Part shown: positions 31,691 to 45,324 of the stretch, piece after piece
Numbering within the stretch: position 1 is the first letter of the stretch
How the letters are laid out: every line of letters starts with the position of its first letter
Assembly (NCBI GenBank): GCA_020091685.1
Contig: CM034594.1
Location: 40,680,015 to 40,744,014, forward strand
Direction of reading: 5' to 3'
DNA from: Lutjanus erythropterus
Taxonomy: Eukaryota; Chordata; Actinopteri; Lutjaniformes; Lutjanidae
Length of the DNA: 64,000 nt
The notes under the pieces: generated by a model
The model's database searches: none
The model's input: the letters and a program-made list of their open reading frames with translations, nothing else
What the model was told of the DNA's origin: nothing
Position numbers and translations under genes: made by a program

Positions 31691-33099
31691 ACAACTAGTC
31701 TAGTTTGTGTCTCCTTGAGTGCCGTTTTGCAGGTGAACTCCAGGGTCCCCCCTGACCCCTGGGCCTGTGTCCGGCACTGTGCCCGCTGAGTCCATGCTGC
31801 TTCTGTCCATCTGTTGAATGAATGCACGTTCAGTATTCACTTTCCTTCTCCCTCTGTTTTGTTCTCCACCAACTCCAGCAGCTAAATGCTCTGCTGTGTT
31901 CATAAGCTGGTCACTTTATCAGAGCTGCCTGCTGGAAAGAAGGTTAGTGAGAACAGAGAGAATGAACCAAACACTTTTCCATGATACATGATCACACCCT
32001 CAGTGTTTCAGAAAAGAGAAAAACTGCTCATTTTTCATCATTTTAAGATGTAATTTTATATACTTTGTGATTTTTTTTTTAATCATTCAAATTTGTGGTT
32101 AATAATATGTTTCCACAATCTTAAAAAACATTTTCGTATTATGTTGCTAAAAACACAACTCAGGCAGCATCATGTTTCTTTGCAAATGGTGTTGCAAAGT
32201 TGCGTATAAAGGTACTTTTTAGGTGACATGGTTGTTGCCAGGAGTGACTTTGTTCACTTCAGGTCTGTTGACCCTCTTACTGAACAAAAACACAGGCCTA
32301 AAAATATGTCATCCCCAAAAAATGTCCTTCCGTTTGCTGCTCAGGAATCCTATTGAGAAAGAAAAAAGACCCATAACTCAAAGAGCATGCCTTTGTGCCA
32401 AAACAAAATATCAATCATTAATTATTGTCTGTCCTGGGGCATAGTTAGATATTGGTCTGACAAATTCTTCAATCCAAAGACATCACTTTGTTGTTGATGT
32501 ATTAGCCCTGGGTGCCTAAAAACGATCTGGACCAGGAGGGAAAATAGTTCAAGGCTGAGGGAAGGTAAAAAATGAGATATTTTGGCATTCGCTAAATAGA
32601 ATACACTGACAGAGTCAACAGTTCTGCTTTATCTGAGCTCGGTTACACACACACACATGCATGCCTGAACACATTCTCACACGCACTTCACTTCCTCTGT
32701 GTTTGTCCACTTAAGTTGCGCAGTATTTGCAACATGTCAACAAGTCTTTATACACTACTTGTAGTGCTGTAAACAGCTGAAGTGGAGCATAATGGTGAGA
32801 AGACGTTGACATTTCCTGAGGTTTCAGCGCAGTGACACGGACAACAGCTGCATTTCCAACCTGGCGGAGCCTGGGACAGAAAAGAATGGCGGCATCTGCA
32901 GGATGTATCACATCACGCTGCAGCGGCCCCCAGTCTGCAGCCACACTTATTCCTCTTTGCTGTCAGAGAGCATCAGCTATGAGAGAGGAGTAAATCACAG
33001 GAAAAAAGGAACACGATGCACCACAATGTTCTTCCAATAGAACACAAAACATTATCAGAAACGGACATTAATCATTGGAATAATGTTCACATTTATAGG
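31691..33099. other. Unannotated stretch
   Basis: The block at 32030-32170 (TTTATATACTTTGTGATTTT, AATCATTCAAATTTGTGGTTAA) resembles blocks at 38770-38900 and 47585-47700 and probably marks another dispersed repeat. A short CA tract lies near 32646. No gene is supported. Confidence 0.4.
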
Positions 33100-33730
33100 C
33101 AGAGGTGGCAAAAGTACACATTCTGTCCTCAAGCAGAAGTACAAATACTTTGAAAAAGACTAATAAAAGTGTGTCAAAAAGAAAAACTACAGGCTCTGAA
33201 ATGTACCTAAAGTACAAAGTAAAAATTTGCCCTCTGAAGAACATTTCTACCAGCTGTTACTGTGCAAACTAACTGAACCTCATTTTTTCTTCACACCTGA
33301 GTCTCCCTATCTGTCTGTTTTGTTTTGTTACTTTGTCATTTTCATCTCATTACCTCTTTTTACGTCGTCTTCATCTTGTTACTTATTTTATGTAATTTCT
33401 ATCTTGTTATGTAGCCTTACATCCTTTTCATCTTTTACATTGTTTTTGTCTTTTCATGTCATTTACATCTTTGTCGCTTTCATCTGTTACATGTTTTACA
33501 TCCTTTTACATTTTGTTATGTTTGTCATGTGTGATCTACACTGATGGGTACACCAAGGAACTGTCTTTTCTATGTGTTATTGTCCCCTCCATTTAAGTTG
33601 AAATCAGTCTTGATGTTGGGACAGCAGCGTGCAATGATCCAAAAAATAACCAATACTTCCCCTCAAATGCATTAAAACTAAAGTAACAAGCCTGTTTTGA
33701 CGATGTAAGGATTTGAAAGTACAGATTTCT
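33100..33730 (+). repeat. hAT-like family with variable internal array, copy B
   Basis: The order is AGAGGTGGCAAAAGTACACA, AAGTACAAATACTTTG, AGGCTCTGAAATGTAC, GAACATTTCTACCAGCTGTT, CAAACTAACTGAACCTCA, then a T-rich array with CATCTTGTTA units, then GATGGGTACACCAAGGAACTG, CCATTTAAGTTGAAATCAGTC. The distal block is shared with copies C and D. The 105-codon frame is an array translation. Confidence 0.7.
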
Positions 33731-34648
33731 GTTTAAAGATTAAGATGGTAACCCTACGTCTGTCTCTTCATTGATCCACAGGTACTGTAAAAACACCTTC
33801 TAAACTCATTAGTTTATGCTCACACAAAAGTGAATGATTAAAAAACTACTTCTCTGTTTTAGGATGACTGTGACGGATATATAGTGTTTTGGTGTGTAGT
33901 TAGTTGTGTGTATCTGTTGACTGTTGTAGGCTTGCGTGCCTCGTGCGGTAAAACAAGTTGTAAATGTAATATTGTAGATCTCATAGTGATGATTTGAGAC
34001 ATGTAGATGTATTTTCAGGTTGCTAAAATGTGTTATTGAGTTGTCATTGTTTTTAGAAATGAGTTAACCATAAACTCTCTTGTTGAGAGTAGTGTTTCTA
34101 CTGTTTATATTGTTGTTAAGCCGCTGCCGCCATGTTGTGCGTTTTGCCAACAGAGTGTATTGTGAGTGTTTATGGTGAATAAGCGACAGCACAGGAGTCG
34201 TGATGCAGTCATGTCCAAATAGTTTGTTTTTATTGTAATTTTGGTATTTTGTTTCTCATTCATTTATGTTTCAATTTAACAAGTTTAATTAATTTTTCTA
34301 ATTAGTAATCTTTTATTTACACTTATTTTGTAATTGTTTATATTTTATTTTGCACATAATTTATTTTTACATGAACATTTATGCATCTGACTTATGCATA
34401 CAATGCAGTTCATGGACCAGTATTGAAAATGAAATGTTTTTCTACTGTTGAGTGAGTAATATTGAGAGCTGAGATGAAGGAAAATATTTTTGATATTGTC
34501 AGAAATAAAATGGCGCTGGCTTGATTAAGACGGTAACCTGTGTATCACATGTCAAATCCATATTAGGGGTCGACTGGTACTGGATTATAAGGTCAATGTC
34601 CATATTAATATTCTTGAGTTTAATATGTTGATTCCTTTACATTTAGTA
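33731..34648. other. Unannotated stretch
   Basis: T-rich, AT-rich sequence with no supported gene. Confidence 0.4.
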
Positions 34649-34652
34649 TTAA

Positions 34653-37171
34653 AGGTACAATATGCAACAATTTCAGTTGAAACTATCTGAAATTTAACTG
34701 AAATGATAGAAATAATGTGAAGAAGTGACAGTTTTGATGTTATGTTAAATATGATGTGTTGCTGAGATATCTACTGATATTAGCATGCTAACCAACTGCA
34801 GAAGCTTTCTTGTAATACCACTTTGTCTTGTAATACCACTTTGTACCACAAAAGGTGATAGTGAGTCACTGTAGTGTGCAGTCTGCCCTCAGTCCAGTCA
34901 CAAAAAGCTGGTTCTCTCCTGTTCGTGGCATGTTAGCCACTCAAAACCCCATAGAGGAGTAACCCTGGATGAGATGTTGGCCATAGCAACTTGATTCAGG
35001 GATGACATGTCAATGTTTTTTCTCCCAAGTGGACAAAAATATCAATTAATGATGCTTTAATGAGTCAACATTATTTCAGGAGTTTCCATTTTCTTTCTGA
35101 ACATGTAAATATTTAAAGCCTTCTGCTCCAAAATGTAATAACATCATTTGCCTAACATCATATACACGAGGTGTAAACATATAGTCTCTATCTTGTGTTG
35201 TTGATCATTTGTCTAAAGAATGAGTCGATGTGGGTTTTAATGTCTCACGCTGGTGGAGGAAAACAAAACTCATGAGGCGAAAATGTATTTTCTAGTTCAT
35301 AATAAACTAACTGGAGCTTGACTTTGACAGACTTTGGCTGTAACACACTGACTCATTGCACTCAACATTTTTCTTCTATTCTTTGTCAGCAGTTTTCCTC
35401 CATTGAAGTACACTAACTGCAGCAGCTTTTGGACTCCATCGAGAACAATGTGTTCCCGCACACACGAATATACAAACAAGCATGCCACAAACTGTTCCAT
35501 CAATGCACACAATGAGCGCTTGGCCAGAGACCGAAACCCAACCCTAAATAATAAAGAGTATTGGCCTTGACAGGAATTGGATTCTCCAGCGCTGAGCCAG
35601 TACATGATGGATGATGGAACGCGTCCATATTCAACTGCTTCCTCATCACTTTATTTTCTACAAGATGGATGACTCATGAGGACGGTCAAAACCTAGAAGG
35701 CCCGTGTTCTGCCCTCATGACCCCATTGCCCTGTCCTTTCTTCAGATTAAGTCAGGGAGACCAACATGTTCTCACGCCCAGCTCGTCGTGTGAGCAATAT
35801 TCAATCTGCAGTGTCCACACAGACTTTCAAAATAAAGGCACAGTTAGTTATAGGCACAAAACTATTTGCTTAGGCCTAAAATCAGAATCTGAATCAGAAA
35901 CTGTGGCATGTTGGGGCATACAAACATAATAGTAGAAATATAAATAAAGATTAAGGCAAGCACTGTCAGAAAAACAATATTAATAGAAGAGTAAAGAATA
36001 CACAATAAAACATGAGAAAACAAAAGTGTGCAAAAAAAAAAAGTACAGTATAGAAGAACAATATTTACAAATGTTACTGATATTTAAATAGACAGATAGA
36101 TGAAGGAGCTGTGCAATTTTGTGTGTGTCTGTGCATGTGTGTGTCTTTGTTTTCAAGATGGCGCCATGGACAGCTGCTTCAGTGTGTTGGTGCACAATGT
36201 TTTAAGTTAAGATAAGAATATTAGTTACCTAAGTTAAAGGCATAATATTTATGTTCTGTGATTATCTGAGTTGTTTTCTTCACTTTTAAATAACCATCAT
36301 CGCATATAATCACCATCAGGCAGAAACTTAATATGTTCAAAATCACTTTTCAGGAAATGAAAAAAAAAGTGTTTTCTAAGGCCATATCCAGTCATGTTGT
36401 AAACTATATAAAATACTCCACCACATGAGGTAAATTGTGCCTGATACGCTTTTTTTTTTTTTGCAAATAAGCAACACCTTGCCTTCATTTAAACACCTCC
36501 CAGCCTCCAACCCTCTGTTTTCCTAGCTAATCATAGTAACTTGCTACTTGCTGGTATCTTCTTAGTGCCACCCCTTCGATTAACGTGATTGGTTCCTTAT
36601 GTTTATGACATCATATACCCAGCCTGACTGAATCTGTTTTTTTGAGACAGCTTGCTGCAGTTTCAAAGCAAGAAATGGTCAGACACGACACGTTCTGCCT
36701 GAGTGTCACAGGAGGGGCTCTTTAAACTAACTGAATACTATTTAGTGAAGTTAGTAGCTCTTTTAAGTACTTTTTATTGGTTAAATATTTGTAGAACCCA
36801 CAGACTGATGTGGATTTATGAAAAAAAAAAAAATTAACTGACAAAATATGGAAATATGATCAACCCAACATCAATCATATAAAAAATTATCTGACATGAC
36901 TCTGGCAGAAATCAGGCTCATGTAAAAAGCAATATTAATATTTTATTCATGTCACATTTAATCACATTTGGCGACTTCCCTCCTCACTCTCTGATGTATC
37001 AGTTTTACTGGAAGTTATAGCAGCTAGTAGAAATGCATGGATGCCTTGAATAAATTACAGATTTCTCTGTGTTTTGACCATTGTTGGAAATGTTTGCACA
37101 ACTCAACAAATATATAACCTAGGTCTTACATTTTTAGATATTTTAATGCAGAAATGTTACATACTATAGCT
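34653..37171. mobile_element. Candidate TTAA-flanked DNA element of about 2.5 kb
   Basis: TTAA at 34649-34652 is followed by AGGTACAATATGCAACAATTT. At the other side the reversed end reads AGCTATAGTATGTAACATTT next to TTAA 37172-37175. About two thirds of the terminal bases match. No transposase frame is found inside. A tandem 18-bp duplication (TTGTAATACCACTTTGTC) lies near 34811-34846, and a diverged repeat with GAATCTGAATCAGAAACTG lies near 35885. The pairing of these ends may be coincidental. Confidence 0.4.
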
Positions 37172-37175
37172 TTAA

Positions 37176-37260
37176 CACGTTACGTAAGTTAACATGTGTA
37201 AGGTACCCATGTAAGTTACGTAACTTAACTATGTACATTATGTAACTTATGTATGTTTCG
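37176..37260. repeat. Short degenerate array of GTTACGTAAC-type palindromes
   Basis: The words ACGTTACGTAAGTTAAC, ATGTAAGTTACGTAACTTAAC and ATGTAACTTATG repeat within about 85 bp, giving several overlapping small palindromes. Confidence 0.6.
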
Positions 37261-39014
37261 TTGGTTAAAAAGAAGTCAACCACTGGTTTCACACAGGACA
37301 CAAACTAGTTTGATTTGTCTATTCAGCTTTCTCCATCTTTATACTACATCACCTGACTTCAACGACACATCAAAATGTCACAATAGAGGGGTGCCTATAG
37401 TGTTGCCACCCATAAAAATAAGGGACACGTTGCCTGTGGCCCCTGTCCAGGCAACATAAATCAAGCGGGGCAGTCCAGGGGTCCTCCTCTCTGGGATTTT
37501 GAATGTCAGAAACTTGATCACCTGCATTCTGGTGAATTTCTATGCACTAATTTGTACTTTTTATGCATCAATTACAAAATCATAAGGAAATAAAGAATCA
37601 TAAGAGTATTTGAATGCATTATAAAATTAAAAGTAATCGAGTGACAGTTAACTTGCCTGTCAATCTAAGTGTCATTCTTTTCCATGAAGTCTGATTTAAT
37701 AGCTATGTCTCATGAAACTCTTTTAGGTTGTATTATTATTATTTCTCATCATTCCATGCATGTGAAAACCAGTAGAGTGTGCATGAAAATACAGAACAAA
37801 TAACACCCCCTACTGAATCAACAAAGGATAGTGCATTTTATTTTTTAATACAGGATGATCCTGTATTATACGAAATTGACGGCAACCGGAGGTGGCTCTC
37901 ATGTCTTTAAAGCCTTGGGGGCACTGACCAAACTCCCTTATTTTACAGGTCGGGGCAGGCTGGACAAACGCCGCCCCTAAGAAACCTCAGTCCATTTGAC
38001 TTCAACAAGTTTGGTTTTGAGATCACAAGCGCCCTGCTAGTCTGTATTCTGTCTCTGCTGCCTCAGATCTATTTGCTTTGACTTTGCTCACCACCAGATG
38101 CACGCCATGTTGTTCCACACCAAAGTACCCTGGACAGTCCAACTGTAGCCTATGTCATGTTTTACAAGTAAGACATGCAAGGACCACTGGGAAAAGAGAA
38201 AGAAACATAGAGTACTGTGTTGCATTTGCCCAATGAGCTAATGGTTAGCTGTGGGTAAAACAAAGAAGAGCTTCTCATAAATCCCCATGATTCAGGTCTT
38301 TATAGTGGGAACACTGTGATGTTGTATGACCTGAGAATCACAGGCTGTGATCGTTCTTGTAAATAATTCTGTTTTCATTTACGACCGTTTGAACTGTCGA
38401 GTTCAGCTCAAAGAGAACTGAATAGTGCTCATGAGGCCACTGTGATGATGAGCTTGATACTGACTAAAAGGTAAAACAGTTGGCTTAATATTATGAGCAG
38501 GGTTGCCAGGTCTAAAATTGGGCTACTATTGAAAATGTTACCATGGGATGATTTTTTTTGTCTGCTGGTTCGCTGGACTTACTTTGCATGCAAGTTACAT
38601 TAACGGTATCTATATGTACATATGCATATTTTAAATTAAATAATATATTAATGCCTAAATCCCACCAAACTGACTCTAGATTAAACATAAACTCACACAG
38701 ACCTGGCACATGTCACATGCACAGCCACATGTTCCTGTTACCTCTGAATTAGACCTTTATATCTACAGAGGGAGTTTTTTTTTTTTGACATAATTTTATA
38801 TACTTTTCTTAATTATTCAAAATTGTCTGAGTGGTGCATGTTTCTGCGGTGTGGCAAACTCAGATCACATACTTTTTGTTGCTTTACAGTAATTTTAATA
38901 TTTTGAACTCACACAAATATGCAAATGAGGTGTTGTGTGTTTGTGTTGCGTCATTTGCACTAGGCGATGTAAATGACGCAATGCAAACGTTAACTCCGCC
39001 TTTATTCACATCTT
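37261..39014. other. Stretch with weak repeat hints only
   Basis: CACCCATAAAAATAAGGGACACG near 37407 and CAGGATGATCCTGTATTATACG near 37852 look like fragments of a dispersed DNA repeat, but the boundaries are unclear. The block 38770-38900 resembles 32030-32170 and 47585-47700. No gene is supported. Confidence 0.35.
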
Positions 39015-39290
39015 ATGCAGGGCCTATTTGGGGACATGGAAGATGGGGGGGGACTGGACCCCTGAAATATGATTGGCCCCCCCAAGTGCCACCCCATTAT
39101 CTTCACTGTCCAGTGAGAGGGGAGACCTTAATTTCAACCAGCTGTTTGACGATTATTTATAAATGTGCATTATTTTCTTTTGTATGTAGCCTGCCTTTAA
39201 TATTTTATATGGTTAATTTATTTTATGGATCATTTTACAAGACAGGGTTGTATAATAAACTGTTATAGTTCCTTTAGGTACTAACAAAAA
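39015..39290 (+). repeat. Dispersed element, copy related to 11641-11960
   Basis: A G-run near 39046 is followed by CCCCTGAAATATGATTGGCC, CACTGTCCAGTGAGAGG and GACCTTAATTTCAACC. This matches the reverse complement of the copy at 11.8 kb. The 145-codon frame at 38831-39268 crosses this repeat and is not a gene. Confidence 0.65.
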
Positions 39291-42200
39291 AACGTACAGT
39301 GCACAGCAAACGGGTGAAAAGTATGGAAGCTTTATATTGCATTTGTGTGGTGTCACTCTATTGTGTTGTGATTTATAGGACTATTTGTCAAAAAATTGAA
39401 CACAGGAATATAAGAAACTGTGAAATCCTATAGTGTTAGTGATTCAAGTAGATATGAGAAATACGTTAATGATAATCTAATGTGTGTGTGTATGTTGGTG
39501 CACATGCAAACGCCTGTTTCTACGTGAACAACTCGTGAGAGAAGCCAGATTTATAGTATCACTTACAAATGAGCAGAATGTAACAGCACTATGGAAGCCC
39601 AGTGTTTTCCAGCAGGCATGATTTCAATTAACAGCAACAAATTTCTTCTGACATGTAGTCGCAAGTTATTCAGTGTGTCAATCGCCCCTCCAACTTTGGC
39701 AATGCCATTTAAAGCAGAAAAAAAACAACACTTTGAAAGAATTTCTTGGTGGATATGAAGTCGTAATCTGAGTTGCACATGCCACATCATACAGTATGGC
39801 GTCGACTTTCAAAGCCCCCATTATGCAATAGCTGTTCCACTGACTCATTGTGCTGGCAGGATTTTATATTAGGGACTTTTTGGAATGGTAATCATCCCAC
39901 TAGCTCATAGAATAGGTGAGTAAATACCCCAGTTTACTTTAAGGCATATATTTACTCTGTAATGTATGTTTATGGGTTGTTATGTGCTCGAATTAATCCT
40001 TTTGGAAACACCCATAAACCTGAATCGAGTTGCCAAATCTGTCCGGTCTAAATTAGCAACAGACGTGTTCTTCACTGTAATCTAATATCACATATAAACC
40101 TCTGGCTACATTATAGGGATATACCTAATGTGCATAGGTGGTTTGGATTTTTTTTGTTTACATTGTGAATCTGTTGATACGTGTATGTCTGTATGAATGT
40201 GTTCTATACTGTATAGTGTTTCATGCCACTACACCAGCACACTACCTCATCTCTCCTACTTATAGAGGAATGTTGAGGGCCTTGGCAGCATCGTGGCATC
40301 ATCTAGTGCAGCTGTGGAAATCTGCGCCAGTGTATCTGCTACCCATCAGTCATGGAGTCCTAGCAGGCCAACAGCTGACCGTGCGCCACACAGAACCATG
40401 AACCACACACACTCATTAAAAAAAAAAAAAACTGACAAAACAGTGATGTCATTGTACTTGACGGGACATAGCAGCAGAACTGGCCTGGCTGTCCTCGGTG
40501 GTTTGTGGAAAAATAATCCCCGCTATATAGAACCAGCAAATCCACAGCGCCCAGCCCACAAGTCTCCCACATGGTCTTTTGTTGGAACAGAACTACACGT
40601 ACGTACTTCTCTGAAATATAACTCAGCAAAGAAAGAGAGAGGAAAGACATCCAGTGAGTGAGAAAGAGACTGAAAAATGAAAGTGAACCAAATAACACAT
40701 AACCTGTCTATTAAACGTGTGAAGACAACACAGCTTCTGAAAAGCTTCTAGTGCCCAGAGGAACCACAACCCTTTTCCAGGTTCCAGGTTTTGGTTTCCA
40801 TGGCATATATTTGTCACAGAATGGATCACTCTGGGCATAATTTAAAAACACATGAATTTGTTTAAATATATATTAATGAAACTGCACAATATTCTTAATG
40901 GAACTTTCCCCCATGATTTGAGATAATCTGACAAATCATTGACAGATTGAAAGTTATTTCTTGACTTTAGAAGCAGTTGGCAAAACAATCAGGGCTAATG
41001 GTGCTAGATTATGTGGGCCAATCCCAATACTTGATATCTATATATCAACCAATATTCTTCATACAAAACATAGAATATATACACTGTTTTTGCAATACTT
41101 GTGACAAAGATTTCTAATGGAGGCAGGATACTTTACACTTTAAACAATAAACTTTATTGCCTAAAATTATATAAGGTCACTGAAACTTTCACTTGTATCT
41201 TTAATAATTACAAGCCATTATAAATTTAAAAAATTAAATAGGGTGAAATTTATGCATATATTAAACCAAAATTAAGTAATCAAATAAACACAGAATTCTG
41301 CCTATAAAACTAACAAATAAAAACAGTTAATCAGTCTTCTTTTCTGTAAAAATAAGTTTTCATATTAGTGTATATCAAACAACTATACTCCGATACTGAT
41401 ATAGAACAATATAGCTGTAATAGGCTAATATCGGGTTGATGTATCGGTCAACCAATATTTTGTTTGGCCTCCAAAAGCAATCTCACCGCCAGGTATATTA
41501 GTAGCTGTTCTGGAGTGTGTGATTGTATCACACAATCTTCCTAGACACCGTTAACTCAGTTGTCAGTTGATGTCTTGTCTGTTCACATTTCTATATTTCA
41601 TGTTTTCCATGACTGTCCTGGAAGGCCTGGAAAAAACCCAATGCACTTCCCATGACATCCCTTGTGTTCTTTATGACAGTACGAAGCCTGGTGGACACTG
41701 AATCATTCTTCACATGGCTGCAGATCAAGCCAAGATGGCTAAGAATTTGGTCATCGGGTGCTATCTCGCTTAGTTTTTAGTCACAGCCTTTGGGGCTACT
41801 GTCAGTTAGCTGGGAAGCTATCAGCTAAGCTTTCATAATTGGCAGTCACAGTCAGCACAGCAGCTCCTCGATATCCTGGCTTGTTCGCAAGTTGACATAA
41901 GCAACTTTCCTGTCCCCAGCAACAGCCAGAGATGGACTGTAATACTCTTTGTCTTATGGGAGGCTTCTAGGCCTGAGGTGTAGTTTCGTGGTGAGCAACT
42001 TTTACTAGAATAGGTCTCTTTTACATGTCACATCCATGAACTACCAAAGCAAACTAACAACTGTCACCAAATGTGAACCCATTAATATAAAAATGTTTCA
42101 GACATGTATCACTCACTGCCTATCATTTCTTTATATATCAGCATCAAATGGACAACAGCCCTGCAGTGGGTTGGCTACCTGCAGGTCTTGACCCTGGAGA

Positions 42201-42633
42201 AATTAGAAATGACTGTACTGTATTTTTGACATTTGAAGTTGCTAATATCAGCTGCCAGGATTTTTTTTTATTGTGAAAGCCAAAGCCACAACCTCTGACC
42301 ACATATGCAGCTAAATAATGGATTGTCGCTGTCTGATCTGACAGCGATGTTGGCTAGCTGATACATAAAATGGATGACATAAAGGAAAAAGCCAGGGAAG
42401 GATTTCAAACTGTGGACAATACGTTGTTGAAGGCCAAGTCAGACGTTTGGGATAAATTTGGTGTGATCAGAGACTGTGAGGATAACATTGTCAGAGGCTT
42501 TTCTGCTTATAAAGTGCCAAAACATATTAGCTTCTGATAGCCACAAGCTAGGCACATGGTTGCTAGGGAAATACAACAAATTCAGGTGTACAGGTGCTGC
42601 ACCAACTGAGAGCATAAGTATGTGACTGTATAC
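39291..42633. other. Long stretch without supported genes
   Basis: Between about 41015 and 41465 words such as CAATACTTGATATCTATATATC and TGATGTATCGGTCAACCAATA suggest a decayed dispersed repeat. An A-run lies near 40420. No coding similarity is recognised. Confidence 0.35.
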
Positions 42634-42987
42634 GTGTGTTTAATCATAGCAAGAGTTGTCGTAAGCAACTGGACTTGATAGAGTTCTTGAAGACGTTTCG
42701 CCTCTCATCCAAGAAGCTTCTTCAGTTCTGAGTTTCATCTGAGTCCAGTTTTATTTCCCTGATCTTGGTGGCAAAATCCTGTGAGTTCTTAATGTGGTGT
42801 GGAGTGTTGCCAACCAAAGGAGCCAAAATAGTTGCCAGGTGTTTAGCAGTGTTGTATGTTGTGTTCTTGGATGAGAGGCACAGTGTCTTCAAAACTCTAT
42901 CAAGTCCAGTTGCCTACAATAACCCGTGCTACAAATCCATGGTCTGGGTGACTGGGAATCTTCACAGACGTATGTGTGTTTAATCAT
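42634..42987. mobile_element. Inverted-repeat insertion flanked by 14-bp direct repeats
   Basis: GTGTGTTTAATCAT occurs at 42634-42647 and again at 42974-42987. Between them a left arm (42661-42714; GCAACTGGACTTGATAGAG, then GCCTCTCATCCAAGA) pairs with a right arm (42864-42917; TTCTTGGATGAGAGGC, then CTCTATCAAGTCCAGTTGC) over about 54 bp with a few mismatches. The arm sequence is a word I recall as common in fish repeats. The layout fits an inserted foldback or an inverted-tandem retroelement remnant, such as a Penelope-like one. The class is uncertain. Confidence 0.65.
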
Positions 42988-43394
42988 GGGTCAGGTTATG
43001 GGACTATTATTAGTTCTGGGAGGGTCAGGATTTGACTTGGACATAATTGTGGGTAGGGTTGGGTTAATGGTACTCAAACCTGATTGTGGGTAAAGGCTAG
43101 GTTCTGATGCTCAGCTTTGCGGATGGGAACTGGTGCAGGTTTACAAAACTGGGCCCGTGCTGGACCACAGTCAAGGGTCTTCATAACCTTGAATTGTTTA
43201 AATGGACTGGCCATGTTTTCTCCTTGTGTGAGGGAGCTATGTCATCCAATTGTAAAGTCCATCACGAAGGATGGTAAAAAGCTTACATTTTAAAATTCTG
43301 GACAGCAATGCAGTTTACCATTACCATCAACAGTATTCTCTGCCGGCCTCACATCATTTGACCATACTTCTCTCATCCAGTTTGCCATCTTACG
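42988..43394. other. Unannotated stretch
   Basis: Nothing supported between the foldback insertion and the SINE. Confidence 0.4.
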
Positions 43395-43490
43395 CCTGTC
43401 TGAATCCCTGTGAATGCAACATAGACTAGAGACAGGGATTGAACCAACAACCCTGTGGTTTAGCCACTGAGCGACAGCCGCCTGATTAAG
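43395..43490 (-). repeat. tRNA-derived SINE fragment (second family)
   Basis: On the - strand GGCGGCTGTCGCTCAGTGGC carries an A-box-like segment and GGTTCAATCCC (43445-43435) a B box, spaced as in tRNA genes. The sequence continues with CCTGTCTCTAGTCTATG. The tRNA fold is not complete (no acceptor stem pairing is seen), so this is a SINE head rather than a functional tRNA. Confidence 0.7.
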
Positions 43491-45324
43491 TGCTATTAAT
43501 TTTGTTGCCCAAGCTAAATCCCATTCTCTGCTGTGTGTCACAGTAACAGCAACAGACATTTTTATAGCATGTAAGCTCTGAAAAAACAATAAATTGCTGC
43601 AAGAACATGAAACATTGAGAGGGTGAAATTTGTAGGTGCTAAATATCCATACTTTACACAGTAAAACTGAACTTAATTGACATGACTTGTGAGAGTATGA
43701 GTGTGGATCTACACCCCATAATATCTTCCACATGACAATAACTACAACACATTCAGTACATTAGAATAATCAATTCCAAATGATATAAAAGTGAGTAATG
43801 AAAGCAGCTGTATGTTCCAAATGGGAATTGTGCTCCGAACATTGTGTACAGAACAGCATGTGATGTCCATCCATGTACTTCCACTCATATGTTTTGTGTA
43901 GATGGAAATCCAATGTATGGATTAAGGCCAATTTAGGCACATGTAATTTTTATTACTTTATTATTTCTCTCGCTCTTTGTTTGGCTTGGAAACTTCTCTT
44001 GCTTAAAGGCCACGCAGGAAATGTGAAAGTATAGATGTGCACACTGGCAACATGCACGCTGTGTGAACTCCAAATAAACAAAGTCTGCTCACCACATGAG
44101 AATCTTTACGGGGTGGTAACACAATGGCAATCCCACACACACACACACAGAATCATCAGTGCTATTGGTCGTACCATTTCACAGCATTCCAGTGCTGATG
44201 AAGACATCTTGATAAAAGCTCAGATCACTTTTGCGACACTCGGGGGGGAAAGGGCAATGAGACATCAGTAGGAATTTGCTAAATGATTTTTTCAGACCCA
44301 GGACAGGACAGATCCGTGATGACCAGCCGCTCCTCTCTTGGCTCAGAGGACGGTGTCAACAAGCTCAACTGACGTCAGTGTTTTCCACAGTTTTGCTCTT
44401 CAGTGCACCGACCTCATGAATTTCACCGCTACAAACTACGCAACAGTGGAAGGTGCAGAAAGATTATTCCTGCCTTACCCACAGAGCATCTCCCGCACGT
44501 CCCCCCAGGACATCATTCCTCACCCTCACCTATCATTTAGGCAGAGGATAGTTGCAGGTTTTCACAGTGACAAAGTGAAGTATTGTGCTGTGGTTTTGAC
44601 GGTACCCTCCTACTCAGGTAACAAATAGACTTGCTTTTGACAAAGCCCTCACGTATGGGGCGTTTGTTGCTGCCAAATACCTCCAATTTATCTTTTCCTC
44701 TTTGACAAAGAATCCAGTGTCCTCTGAATGTGTCCATAACTGACTGTCATTACTTCCCTTCTCACCTGAGGTTTAGAGCTGCTTTTTATTTTTTTATCTT
44801 TTATAAGAATTGTAGGGTTTTCTTACAAACAATATACCCACCAGGATGGAGTGTTGACAATATGTCCATGCAATCTTCACACTTCACCTTTTGTATTTTC
44901 TTTTTAGGACTACCAGGCGATACTTACTTCCTTTTTCCCCCATGGAAACTAAAAAAAGAAGGAAGGGTGGCTTGGTATGGCTCGGTGCCATACTTTGGTG
45001 ACAGTTTGCATGGAGTAGCACACTAAAAACCAGCATATATAGGTCAAAGGACCTTTGATGAAGAAATGCGTCAAGCAAACAAAAGAACGCACTTCAGAGA
45101 ACAGCATACTGAAAAATGTGCATGTTTGTTTATTTGCTGTTGGTCGATTATAGGTTATACTATTATACGATTATACTATACAGCAGTGTTTCCAAGTTCA
45201 CAATAGGCCTCATCAGTAAATCTTGGGAAGAGTTAATTTGTGCATAAATGAACACTCCTGATCATTTTTACTGCCATTTATATCATCTTGCCACATGAAT
45301 ATACACATATTAAATACTGTATAA
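43491..45324. other. Unannotated stretch
   Basis: A short CA tract at about 44132-44150. Frames at 44035-44628 are unsupported. Confidence 0.35.

Noticed and set aside
42670-42725. Hammerhead-ribozyme-like core (GATGAGAGGCGAAAC on the - strand)
   Set aside because: The GAUGA and GAAA boxes are present, but the invariant C and U before GAUGA are replaced and the segment folds better as a plain hairpin.
43395-43490. Functional tRNA gene on the - strand
   Set aside because: A and B boxes are present, but acceptor and anticodon stems do not pair properly; it fits a SINE head.
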